A stretch of 7,893 nt of DNA, taken from the NCBI GenBank assembly GCA_965369305.1, contig CBDUQG010000049.1, positions 1 to 7,893 of the forward strand. Reading direction: 5' to 3'. Of the stretch, positions 1 through 6,423 are shown in pieces. The stretch comes from JAFGTE01 sp965369305 (GTDB lineage Bacteria; Patescibacteriota; Gracilibacteria; UM-FILTER-43-11). The notes beneath the pieces were generated by a model. That model made no database searches. It saw only the letters and a program-made list of their open reading frames with translations, and had not been told where the DNA came from. Every line of letters begins with the position of its first letter. Position 1 is the first letter of the stretch. Made by a program: the position numbers and the translations under genes.

Positions 1-435
1 CAAATAGTCCTGGTGGTAATCCTCAGCATTCCAAAAGGCGATATATTCTTCTAATGTGGTCACCACAGGATCAGCCCATTTCTTTGACTTATCCACTAGC
101 CCAATAAACTCCTCAGCTTCTCTCTTCTCTTCCTCATTCTGGTAAAAGATCGCCGATCTGTAGCTCTCGCCCCGGTCATTCCCCTGCCGATTCATGGTCG
201 TTGGATCGTGTACGCGAAAAAAGAAATCCAGTAGCTGCTTAAAGTTCGTCTTTTCCGGGTCATAGGTAATTTCCAAAGCCTCCGCGTGTCCCGGGTGATT
301 CTCATAAGTCGGATTATCATTCTCACCCCCGGTGTAACCCACCTCCGTATTCACAATGCCTGGCTGTGCACGAAAAAGCTCCTCCAGTCCCCAGAAGCAA
401 CCGCCTGCCAAGTAGGCTTTTTTGAGTTTTGTCAT
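1..435 (-). CDS. msrA: Peptide methionine sulfoxide reductase MsrA (C-terminus cut by window edge)
   Basis: MsrA reduces the S-epimer of methionine sulfoxide in proteins and free methionine, normally in the cytosol with thioredoxin as reductant. My reverse-strand translation gives 145 open codons. The family signature GCFWG lies at residues 12-16 with catalytic Cys13. GYTGG follows at 33-37, GHAE at 49-52 (Glu52 matches the active-site glutamate), HDPT at 76-79 (Asp77), RGESYRS at 88-94 (Tyr92), and a YHQDY motif just before the edge. The usual residue after RG is Thr or Val followed by Gln, so ESYRS is a mild variant. Only the extreme C-terminus is missing, so any C-terminal resolving cysteine or fused MsrB domain cannot be judged. 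The ATG lies 3 bases after the stop of the upstream MBL ribonuclease gene with no Shine-Dalgarno sequence, so it is probably co-transcribed and translationally coupled. Identification is near certain from the motifs. Confidence 0.97.
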   Translation of the reverse strand, partial: MTKLKKAYLAGGCFWGLEELFRAQPGIVNTEVGYTGGENDNPTYENHPGHAEALEITYDPEKTNFKQLLDFFFRVHDPTTMNRQGNDRGESYRSAIFYQNEEEKREAEEFIGLVDKSKKWADPVVTTLEEYIAFWNAEDYHQDYL

Positions 436-438
436 AGT

Positions 439-1863
439 TTACAGATCAACAGAGACTTCAGGCTCCATCACAATAGCCTCAGCCTTGGTATTCGCCTCAA
501 TTCGTTCAGCAAAAATGCGAGACTGGCTCTCTTCACCATGAACAAGCATGACTTTTTTGAGGTCTTTAATGCTACCTACAAATTCATCCAAATCATCCTT
601 ATCAGCGTGCGCGCTAAATGACTCTAAAATGACCACTTCCGCATTCACCTTATACATCTGGTCATAAATTTTAATGAATTCTTCCCCGTCAACAATGCGT
701 CTTCCAAGTGTATTTTCAGCCATATAACCTACTACAGCAATGGTGTTTTTGGGATCCTCAATATTGTTCTTCAGATGATGCCGAATACGACCGGCTTCAC
801 ACATACCACTACTGGAAATAATGATGCAGGGACCAATAAAGAAGTTCAGCTTCTTTGATTCTTCCACGTTATTCGTGTGCTTGAGCTGGCTTGGATCAAA
901 GGGGTTGTGACCTAGTCTAAAATTCTCCCGCACATTCTCATCGTAAAGCTCAATATGCTGTTTAAACAGGTCGGTAATATTCGTTGCCAGTGGACTGTCT
1001 ACAAAGATTGGCAGGTTCTTTGGAATCTCTCCTTGGTCAATCAAAATGTGAATCGAATAAATCAATTCCTGAGTTCTTTCAAAGGCGAAGGAAGGAATAA
1101 TAACCTTTCCACCCCGTTGAATTGTGCGGTTAATCACACGCCCCAGTTCCGGGATACCTTCCTCAATGGGTGCATGATTCCTGTTTCCATAAGTACTTTC
1201 ACAAAGCAGGTAGTCTGCCCGATCAAAATCGTGCGGGTCATTAATAATCGGCAACCTGTCACGCCCCATATCACCGGTATAAATCAGACGCTTTTGTTTG
1301 CCATCTTCCTTATCCAGAATATCCAGCTGAATCATGCTGGAGCCAAGCACATGCCCGGCCTCAAAAAAAGTGATCTCGACCCCATCAAATAGCTTGTATG
1401 CCTTGTCGTATGGAACGTCTGTAAAAAATTCTAACGAACGCTCTGCATCAGCGGTGTCGTAAATCGGCTCCAAGTCTAGTGTCTCTATTTCTTCGCCATC
1501 CGCCTGCTTCTGACGTTTTTCTTTCTTACGAGCAAAGTACTTTGCATCCTGCTCCTGAATATAGGCGCTATCAAGCAACATCAATCGACATAGGTTCTTG
1601 GTGGCCTCAGTCGAATAAATAACGCCTTGGAAGCCTTCTTTTACCAAATAGGGTATGCGACCTGTGTGATCAATATGAGCATGAGAAATCAGCACAGCAT
1701 CAATGCTGGTTGGGTCGTATAAAAATTCTTTATTCTTCTCGAAGGAGATTTTTCGGTGTCCCTGGAAAAGCCCGCAATCCAGCAATATTCTTTTTCCGTT
1801 CACTTCCAGCAAATGCTGAGATCCGGTGACTTCGAGGGCTGCGCCGTAACTAGTTAGTTTCAT
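439..1863 (-). CDS. Beta-CASP metallo-beta-lactamase ribonuclease (CPSF-73/TTHA0252-like)
   Basis: The protein is 474 residues. It has the metallo-beta-lactamase fold with HAHIDH at 61-66, a third-motif His171 in EAGHVLGS, and Asp198 in YTGDMGR, which together form a two-zinc site. A beta-CASP insert follows: acidic motif A Glu222 in CESTYGNR, VDSPLA at 288-293, SSSGMCEAGR at 350-359, and His419 in FSAHAD. It ends with the RMMBL segment, including LVHGE at 440-444. These features define the RNA-specific beta-CASP branch, whose members cut single-stranded RNA as endo- and/or exonucleases in the cytosol. A lysine/arginine-rich stretch at 112-119 lies between the second and third metal motifs. 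In the prokaryotic branch this region is often charged. The ATG follows the gap stop codon by one base (TAA-T-ATG) without a Shine-Dalgarno, so coupled translation with GAPDH is likely. The actual RNA target is unknown. I give no gene symbol because rnj-type RNases J are a different subgroup. Confidence 0.93.
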   Translation of the reverse strand: MKLTSYGAALEVTGSQHLLEVNGKRILLDCGLFQGHRKISFEKNKEFLYDPTSIDAVLISHAHIDHTGRIPYLVKEGFQGVIYSTEATKNLCRLMLLDSAYIQEQDAKYFARKKEKRQKQADGEEIETLDLEPIYDTADAERSLEFFTDVPYDKAYKLFDGVEITFFEAGHVLGSSMIQLDILDKEDGKQKRLIYTGDMGRDRLPIINDPHDFDRADYLLCESTYGNRNHAPIEEGIPELGRVINRTIQRGGKVIIPSFAFERTQELIYSIHILIDQGEIPKNLPIFVDSPLATNITDLFKQHIELYDENVRENFRLGHNPFDPSQLKHTNNVEESKKLNFFIGPCIIISSSGMCEAGRIRHHLKNNIEDPKNTIAVVGYMAENTLGRRIVDGEEFIKIYDQMYKVNAEVVILESFSAHADKDDLDEFVGSIKDLKKVMLVHGEESQSRIFAERIEANTKAEAIVMEPEVSVDL

Positions 1864-1864
1864 A

Positions 1865-2869
1865 TTAGTGAGAAGAAATGTAGTTAGCTAAATCAACCAT
1901 GCGGCAGCTGTAGCCCCACTCATTGTCATACCAAGCGAGCACCTTCACCAAATGGCCATCCATTACCTCTGTGTTCTCAGCATCAACGCTGGCTGAATGT
2001 GGGTCCATCTGGAAGTCGATAGAAACCAGTGGGCGCTTCTCTACCTGCATTATGTGTGGATGTTCAGAAGCGTACTTTTCGAAAGCTGCATTCACCTCTT
2101 CAGCGGTGGTCTTTTTTTCAACATTCACAGTCAGATCAACCAGCGAGACTGTTGGCGTAGGAATGCGAACCGCCATACCGTTCAGTTTGCCTTTCAGCGC
2201 CGGAATAACCTCCGCAACCGCCTTGGCAGCACCAGTAGTTGTTGGAATCATGCTCTGCAGCACGCTTCGAGCGCGGCGCATATCTTTGTGCGGAAGGTCC
2301 AAAATTCTCTGATCATTGGTCGCTGCATGAATGGTGGTCATCAGACCATTCTTGATGCCAAAATTGTCATTAAGCACTTTTGCAACGGGAGCCAGACAGT
2401 TGGTCGTACAACTAGCGTTCGACATGATCTGATGTTTGTCATGATCGTAAGTCTCTTCATTCACCCCCATGCAAATACTGGCATCGCAAGGCTTATCTCC
2501 CTTGCAAGGCGCAGAGATGATTACCTTCTTAGCACCGGCCTTAATGTGCTTCATCGCATCGTCATATTTTCTAAAGCGGCCAGTACATTCTAAAACCATT
2601 TCTACTCCCATTTCTTTCCAGGGTAGCTTCTCTGGGTCAGGTTCAGCGGTGATAGTGATTTCTTTTCCGTCAACGACAATAACACCCTCTTTGGCTTCAA
2701 CCGTTCCAGGGTACTTACCGTATGTTGAATCAAACTCAAAAAGGTGAGCCAGGGTTTTGCTGTCCGTAAGATCATTAATAGCAACAACGCCCAGATTGGT
2801 ATCTGACTGCATAATTCGATGAAGAATTTGTCGGCCGATTCGACCGAATCCATTAATGGCAATTTTCAT
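1865..2869 (-). CDS. gap: Type I glyceraldehyde-3-phosphate dehydrogenase
   Basis: GAPDH oxidises and phosphorylates glyceraldehyde 3-phosphate to 1,3-bisphosphoglycerate with reduction of NAD(P), in the cytosolic lower half of glycolysis. The 334-residue protein has normal family length. The Rossmann start GFGRIGR is at 7-13, and INDLTD is at 31-36, where Asp33 is the residue expected of NAD-preferring enzymes. The catalytic segment SNASCTTNC puts the nucleophile at Cys154 and the general base at His181. DLPHKDMRRARS (191-202) and the C-terminal WYDNEWGYS (313-321) are standard. HAATNDQ at 181-187 replaces the more usual HSYTNDQ, a small variation next to the catalytic histidine. The gene starts 19 bases after the prs stop and ends one base before the MBL ribonuclease start, so it sits inside a compact cluster. 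No Shine-Dalgarno precedes the ATG; the upstream bases are pyrimidine rich. Confidence 0.98.
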   Translation of the reverse strand: MKIAINGFGRIGRQILHRIMQSDTNLGVVAINDLTDSKTLAHLFEFDSTYGKYPGTVEAKEGVIVVDGKEITITAEPDPEKLPWKEMGVEMVLECTGRFRKYDDAMKHIKAGAKKVIISAPCKGDKPCDASICMGVNEETYDHDKHQIMSNASCTTNCLAPVAKVLNDNFGIKNGLMTTIHAATNDQRILDLPHKDMRRARSVLQSMIPTTTGAAKAVAEVIPALKGKLNGMAVRIPTPTVSLVDLTVNVEKKTTAEEVNAAFEKYASEHPHIMQVEKRPLVSIDFQMDPHSASVDAENTEVMDGHLVKVLAWYDNEWGYSCRMVDLANYISSH

Positions 2870-2888
2870 GGTGAGGGTAAATTATTAA

Positions 2889-3836
2889 TTAGTAAAAGAG
2901 TTTACTCACAGATTTTTGGTGAGTCACACTTCCGATAATTTCAGCTAGTAGTGGGGCAATCGAAATCTGTTTGAGCCCTTTAAATTTCTTAGATTTCTCG
3001 ATCGGCATAGTGTCGGTAAAAATGACTTCTTTAAAGCCAGCCTTATCAAAACGCTCCTTGGCTGGACCGGACAAAATACCATGAGTGGCAGCCAGATAAA
3101 CATCCTTTTTAGCCCCATTTTCAACCAGAGCCTTTTTAGCAGCAACGACACTTCCTCCTGTATCCACCATGTCATCAAAAATGATACAGGTACGATCTTT
3201 TACATCACCTACCACATGAGTCGTTACAGCCTGGTTGTGTGCAGGGCGGCTCTTATGAAGGATGGCAATCGGCGCCCCAATCAGATCAGCGAGTTTTTTA
3301 GCATTCTTAGCTCCGCCTTCATCCGGAGAAACCACTGTCACATCCTTGAGCCTCTTTTTATTAAAGTAATCGGCAAACAGCTTGTGTAGCTTAATGTTGT
3401 CCACTGGAACATCAAAGAAGGCCTGAGTCTGATCCGCGTGGAGCTCAAAGGTAATCACGTGATCCGCTCCGGCAGTCACCAGCAGGTCACCCATCAGTTT
3501 AGCGCTGATTGGCTCTCGTGGAGCGTGCACCTTGTCCTGCCTGGCATAGCCAAAATGTGGAATGATTACATGAACCTTGGTTGCAAAAGAAAGCTTAGCC
3601 GCATTAACCATCAGAAAAAGCTCCATCAAATCCTCGTCAACCCACTGATCACGGCAAGTTTGAACAATAAAAACTTCCTTCCCGCGAACGGTCTCGTCGA
3701 GCTTCACATACTTTTCGCCACTGGAAAATTCCGTGAGGGTGATTTCCCCAAGCTTGAGCTTCACACCCTTGGCGACGGCTTTAGCAAGCTCTTTGTGAGA
3801 AGACCCTGAGAAGATGGCAAATTTATTGGCAGACAT
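2889..3836 (-). CDS. prs: Ribose-phosphate pyrophosphokinase (PRPP synthetase)
   Basis: Prs transfers pyrophosphate from ATP to ribose 5-phosphate, making PRPP for purine, pyrimidine, NAD, histidine and tryptophan synthesis. The 315-residue length matches class I enzymes such as that of E. coli. The FSGSS motif is near the N-terminus, the FSSGE loop at 37-41, the ATP-binding segment YARQDK at 97-102, REPISAK at 107-113, His133 in ELHADQ, the flexible-loop pair Lys194 and Arg196 in HKSRP, and the PRPP loop FDDMVDTGG at 220-228. Glu131 replaces the more common Asp before LHA, and RDQWVDEDLME (62-72) replaces the usual short ND-LME segment; both look like lineage variation rather than damage. 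The C-terminus (SVSKLFY) aligns with the family end, so the gene is intact. It has its own 61-base upstream gap with an extended -10-like box, and gap follows after 19 bases. Confidence 0.98.
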   Translation of the reverse strand: MSANKFAIFSGSSHKELAKAVAKGVKLKLGEITLTEFSSGEKYVKLDETVRGKEVFIVQTCRDQWVDEDLMELFLMVNAAKLSFATKVHVIIPHFGYARQDKVHAPREPISAKLMGDLLVTAGADHVITFELHADQTQAFFDVPVDNIKLHKLFADYFNKKRLKDVTVVSPDEGGAKNAKKLADLIGAPIAILHKSRPAHNQAVTTHVVGDVKDRTCIIFDDMVDTGGSVVAAKKALVENGAKKDVYLAATHGILSGPAKERFDKAGFKEVIFTDTMPIEKSKKFKGLKQISIAPLLAEIIGSVTHQKSVSKLFY

Positions 3837-3861
3837 AGATTTTTCTTTATGTTCGACACCA

Positions 3862-3870
3862 ATTCTAACA
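3862..3870 (-). promoter_or_regulatory. Putative extended -10 promoter of prs
   Basis: On the minus strand this reads TGTTAGAAT, that is TGN plus a -10 hexamer that matches TATAAT at five of six bases. The hexamer ends 25 bases before the prs ATG, so transcription would begin around 3855 and give a leader of about 18 bases with an A-rich stretch but no Shine-Dalgarno. No good -35 is present at 17 bases (TTTCGG), which is tolerable for an extended -10 element. The box type is the same as that before cysS. This is inferred from sequence only. Confidence 0.45.
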
Positions 3871-3894
3871 ATTTATGGACAAGTCCGAAATGTT
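3867..3894 (-). repeat. Imperfect inverted repeat between pdxT and prs
   Basis: The plus strand reads AACAATTTATGGAC, then AA, then GTCCGAAATGTT. The arms pair through GGAC/GTCC, ATTT or TTT with AAA(T), and AACA/TGTT, with one or two unpaired bases. In the pdxT transcript it would fold just after the stop codon with a CUUG-like tip. It is not followed by a convincing T-tract, so it is a poor intrinsic terminator. It also lies just upstream of the prs -10 box and could instead be a protein site. Confidence 0.35.
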
Positions 3895-3897
3895 AAA

Positions 3898-4437
3898 TTA
3901 GAAATCTTTCACAAAGAATTCGTGAACCCTGCTGTCATTTGTAAGCTCAGGATGAAAACTACCGACCATCACCTTGCCTTGCTTTAGTAAAACCGGTGTT
4001 CCACTTTCCTGCGCGACCACGTCCACCGATGGAGCATAATTTGAAACCTTCGGGGCGCGAATAAAAACGCCGGGAAACTTCTTTCCGGCAAACTCGATTT
4101 CTGTTTCAAAGCTTGAAAGCTGACGCCCATAAGCATTGCGCTCTACTTCAATATCAATCAATCCCAGCTCGCTCAAAATAATCATGCCTGCACAGGTGCC
4201 ATAAACAGGCATCCCCTTTTTAGCAGATTCTTTCAGCCAAACATCCAAACCACTTTTTTCCAGCAACTGTAATAAGGTGGTACTTTCGCCTCCAGGTAGA
4301 ATGCAGGCAGTCACTCCCAAAGTATCCCCCACCTCCCGAATAAGTCGGACTTCACAGCCAAGCTTCTTAATCATGTCAGCATGCTCGGCGAAACTACCCT
4401 GAAGGGCGAGCACGCCAACGATTACACCCTTAGACAT
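3898..4437 (-). CDS. pdxT: Pyridoxal 5'-phosphate synthase glutaminase subunit PdxT
   Basis: PdxT hydrolyses glutamine and channels ammonia to PdxS, which builds pyridoxal 5'-phosphate from ribose 5-phosphate and glyceraldehyde 3-phosphate in the DXP-independent route. From the chosen ATG the protein has 179 residues, a little shorter than the roughly 190-200 usual. It shows the class I glutaminase triad Cys82 in GTCAGM, His162 and Glu164 in SFHPEL. It also has ALQGSFAEH at 11-19, LPGGEST at 47-53 and ERNAYGRQ at 99-106, all PdxT hallmarks. The start at 4437 gives the N-terminus MSKGVIVGV, which best fits the family. An ATG two codons upstream (4443) and a GTG at 4458 are also in frame. The start overlaps the end of the upstream small gene by 8 bases (14 if 4443 is used), which implies coupling. 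PdxS is not in this window and must be elsewhere if the enzyme is functional. Confidence 0.96.
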   Translation of the reverse strand: MSKGVIVGVLALQGSFAEHADMIKKLGCEVRLIREVGDTLGVTACILPGGESTTLLQLLEKSGLDVWLKESAKKGMPVYGTCAGMIILSELGLIDIEVERNAYGRQLSSFETEIEFAGKKFPGVFIRAPKVSNYAPSVDVVAQESGTPVLLKQGKVMVGSFHPELTNDSRVHEFFVKDF

Positions 4438-4951
4438 GGTCATGTGCAAAGCTGTCACTTAGAACGGGAAGCTTTTTCTTTCCAACTTTCGATCGTCTCG
4501 AATTGGTGTAATTCCCAATTCGGCTTGCTTCGGCCAACTCTTTACGTGAAAGCGCCACACGATCTTCACAATCCTTGCGAATGCACTCATCACAATGCTT
4601 ATTAAGGCCTCTAAAAAACCCCTGAAGCCTCTTTTCCGCAACATGAGGTCTATCCGCTACATAGGCCAGGTTAAAAGCACGACGCTCTTCAGTCATACGC
4701 GTAGAACTACGATCAAAGGTTCCGTTACCTAGTTCCTGCTTAATTCTCCCTTCAATCTTCTCAAAGTCGTCTTTGGCAATACAAGTCATGCCAGAGTCAT
4801 TACTAGAACCTTCGATGCGTGAAACACTAAGTCTGATATTGCTTATTGCGGTTGCCTCTAATTCAGGCATTGTCTCTTCGTTAACAACAGCTTCTAGTAC
4901 CTCAGGCATTTGAGCGCATTCGAACTGTGTCTTTTCATTAACATTTTTCAT
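4430..4951 (-). CDS. Unrecognised small protein with an HCxxCxxxxC cluster
   Basis: I do not recognise this protein. From the ATG at 4951 it has 173 residues. The first 35 residues are rich in Glu and look disordered. The middle is mixed and charged (for example KIEGRIKQELG at 65-75), with a segment at 80-98 rich in Arg. A short cluster follows with His119, Cys120, Cys123 and Cys128, and the C-terminal part is basic (RRSKVGKKK at 152-160). Two further cysteines lie at 12 and 57. There is no signal peptide or membrane segment. The His/Cys cluster could hold one zinc ion, and the basic tail suggests nucleic acid or ribosome contact, but both are inferences. In frame, a TTG at 4957 could extend it by two codons. 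A GGAG abuts the ATG directly, too close for a normal Shine-Dalgarno. It has its own promoter-like gap, and its stop overlaps the pdxT start, so it is probably a real gene expressed with pdxT. Confidence 0.75.
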   Translation of the reverse strand: MKNVNEKTQFECAQMPEVLEAVVNEETMPELEATAISNIRLSVSRIEGSSNDSGMTCIAKDDFEKIEGRIKQELGNGTFDRSSTRMTEERRAFNLAYVADRPHVAEKRLQGFFRGLNKHCDECIRKDCEDRVALSRKELAEASRIGNYTNSRRSKVGKKKLPVLSDSFAHDHV

Positions 4952-4958
4952 CTCCAAA

Positions 4959-4982
4959 AAGTTAGGCGGGCGCAGCTAACTT
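4959..4982. repeat. 7-bp perfect inverted repeat upstream of the small unknown gene
   Basis: AAGTTAG at 4959-4965 and CTAACTT at 4976-4982 form perfect 7-base arms around a 10-base GC-rich centre. The right arm covers most of the putative -10 box and the left arm ends 7 bases before the ATG. In RNA it would be a weak hairpin followed by UUU, so it could also end part of the cysS transcript. An operator for a dimeric repressor is the alternative. The sequence alone does not decide between them. Confidence 0.5.
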
Positions 4983-5006
4983 AAAGCAAAACCCACTTTC
5001 TGTCAA
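4978..5006 (-). promoter_or_regulatory. Putative sigma-70 promoter of the small unknown gene
   Basis: On the minus strand a perfect TTGACA -35 box lies at 5001-5006. Seventeen bases downstream is TAAGTT (4978-4983), a weak -10 with about three matches. Transcription would begin near 4971 and give a leader of about 20 bases. The perfect -35 at ideal spacing in the longest gap of the window supports it, while the poor -10 limits confidence. Confidence 0.45.
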
Positions 5007-5018
5007 ATGCTCATTTTG

Positions 5019-6401
5019 TTACTTTGGCATAACCTCTGTTCCACCAGGTCCATCTTTGGCCATCCACTTCCCGGAAGCCTCTATTTTATCCCGTATTTCA
5101 TCGGCTTTCTGCCAGTCTTTCTGCTCACGGGCTTCGTTACGTTCCAAAATCCACTGAGTGATCTGGGGTGGTAACACAAATTCAATCGGCTCATCCAATT
5201 TTAAGCCGAGTACGGTATCCATTCGCCGGATTGTGGACAACTTATTAGCCTTCTCCACGCTGCCGTCATCCAGAAGCTCCCATGCTACAGAAAGGGCTTG
5301 TGGGAGGTTTAAATCGTCTTGGACAGCTTCCGAAAAACGGTCTAAATATTTGTCGCTTATAACTCCTTCACTGTCGCCAAGATCAAGCACTCTCTGTTTC
5401 ATTCTCCGAAGGCCTGTCCGCGCTGCATCCAAAGCTTCCCAGTCAAAGGCCAGCTCTTTTCGATAATGCGACTGTAAGCAAAAGTATCGATAATCCATCG
5501 GGTCATAGCCCTCCTGTACCAGTTTGGTCAGATTCAGGAAGTTCTCCTCTGACTTGGCCATTTTTGCACCCTTCTTCAGTACAAGGAAGTTCCCATGCAT
5601 CCAAACCTTCACCCACGGCTTCTTGCCCGTAGCACCTTCAGCTTGAGCAATCTCATTCGTATGGTGAACCGGAATATGATCAATGCCTCCACAGTGAATA
5701 TCAAACTGGTCACCCAGATATCTTGAGCTCATGGCACTACATTCAATGTGCCAACCAGGGAAACCTCGCCCCCATGGACTGTCCCACTGCATATCCTGGT
5801 CACCGTGCTTAGAGCTCACGAACCAAAGTACAAAATCATGCGGATTCTTTTTACACTGATCCACTTCAATACGAGCGCCAGCCTGGAGTTCCTGCTTATC
5901 CAGCTGTGCCATTTTTCCGTAATCCTCAAATTTAGAGGTGTCAAAGTAAATGTTTCCATTTGAGCCCACGTAGGTATAGCCATTGGCTTCCAGCTGCTGA
6001 ATCTGCTCAATCATTTCTACAATGTGGTCTGTTGCCTTTGGCTTTCTTCGGGGCTGAAGCATATTGAGCCTGTCCATATCTTCCAAAAAGGCCTGAGTGT
6101 AATGCTCAGCGATTTCCCAAACCGTCTTTTTTTCACGCTCGGCCCCCTTCTTCATCTTATCCTCACCCTCATCCGCGTCACTGGTCAGGTGTCCCACGTC
6201 TGTGATATTCATCACGTGGTTCACTACATAGCCGTTAAACTCCAGAGCTCGCCTCAGCAGATCCTCAAACACATAGGTCCTCAAATTCCCGATGTGAGCG
6301 TAGTTGTAAACGGTTGGGCCACAGGTATAAAGACCCACCTGATCTGGCTTCTCGGGTGTGAATTCTTCTTTCTGTCTTGTAAGGGTGTTGTAGAGTTTCA
6401 T
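5019..6401 (-). CDS. cysS: Cysteinyl-tRNA synthetase
   Basis: CysS charges tRNA-Cys with cysteine using ATP and is a class I synthetase in the cytosol. The 460-residue length is essentially that of the E. coli enzyme. The HIGH-type motif HIGN is at 36-39 and the KMSKS-type motif appears as KMAKS at 280-284. The zinc ligands that select cysteine are all present: Cys27 in YTCGPT, Cys221 in GWHIECSAMS, His246 and Glu250 in HHTNE, with the same spacing as in E. coli (25 and 4 residues). CGGIDH at 237-242 is standard. The C-terminal helical domain contains the family pattern RNEAREQKDWQKADEIRD (421-438), so the gene is full length. It starts 22 bases after the AlkD-like stop, and that gap contains an extended -10-like box. 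No Shine-Dalgarno precedes the ATG. KMAKS in place of KMSKS is the only departure at a key site. Confidence 0.98.
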   Translation of the reverse strand: MKLYNTLTRQKEEFTPEKPDQVGLYTCGPTVYNYAHIGNLRTYVFEDLLRRALEFNGYVVNHVMNITDVGHLTSDADEGEDKMKKGAEREKKTVWEIAEHYTQAFLEDMDRLNMLQPRRKPKATDHIVEMIEQIQQLEANGYTYVGSNGNIYFDTSKFEDYGKMAQLDKQELQAGARIEVDQCKKNPHDFVLWFVSSKHGDQDMQWDSPWGRGFPGWHIECSAMSSRYLGDQFDIHCGGIDHIPVHHTNEIAQAEGATGKKPWVKVWMHGNFLVLKKGAKMAKSEENFLNLTKLVQEGYDPMDYRYFCLQSHYRKELAFDWEALDAARTGLRRMKQRVLDLGDSEGVISDKYLDRFSEAVQDDLNLPQALSVAWELLDDGSVEKANKLSTIRRMDTVLGLKLDEPIEFVLPPQITQWILERNEAREQKDWQKADEIRDKIEASGKWMAKDGPGGTEVMPK

Positions 6402-6410
6402 TTCGCAAGA

Positions 6411-6419
6411 ATTCTAGCA
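6411..6419 (-). promoter_or_regulatory. Putative extended -10 promoter of cysS (near-leaderless)
   Basis: The minus strand reads TGCTAGAAT, again TGN followed by a five-of-six match to TATAAT. The hexamer ends 9 bases before the cysS ATG, so a start at the normal distance would leave only about 2-3 bases of leader. No TTGACA-like -35 is seen at 16-18 bases. The hexamer also falls within the 8-base palindrome AGAATTCT (6408-6415), probably by chance. Confidence 0.45.
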
Positions 6420-6423
6420 TAGA

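Noticed and set aside
1923..2747. Three plus-strand open frames and one minus-strand alternative frame inside gap
   Set aside because: They are antisense or out of frame to an intact, conserved GAPDH and show no family sequence.
4438..4458. GTG start for pdxT at 4458
   Set aside because: It adds seven residues not seen in the family and deepens the overlap with the small gene; the ATG at 4437 gives a normal PdxT N-terminus.
5748..6422. Plus-strand open frames opposite cysS
   Set aside because: Shadows of a full-length cysteinyl-tRNA synthetase on the minus strand; low-complexity hydrophobic translations without motifs.
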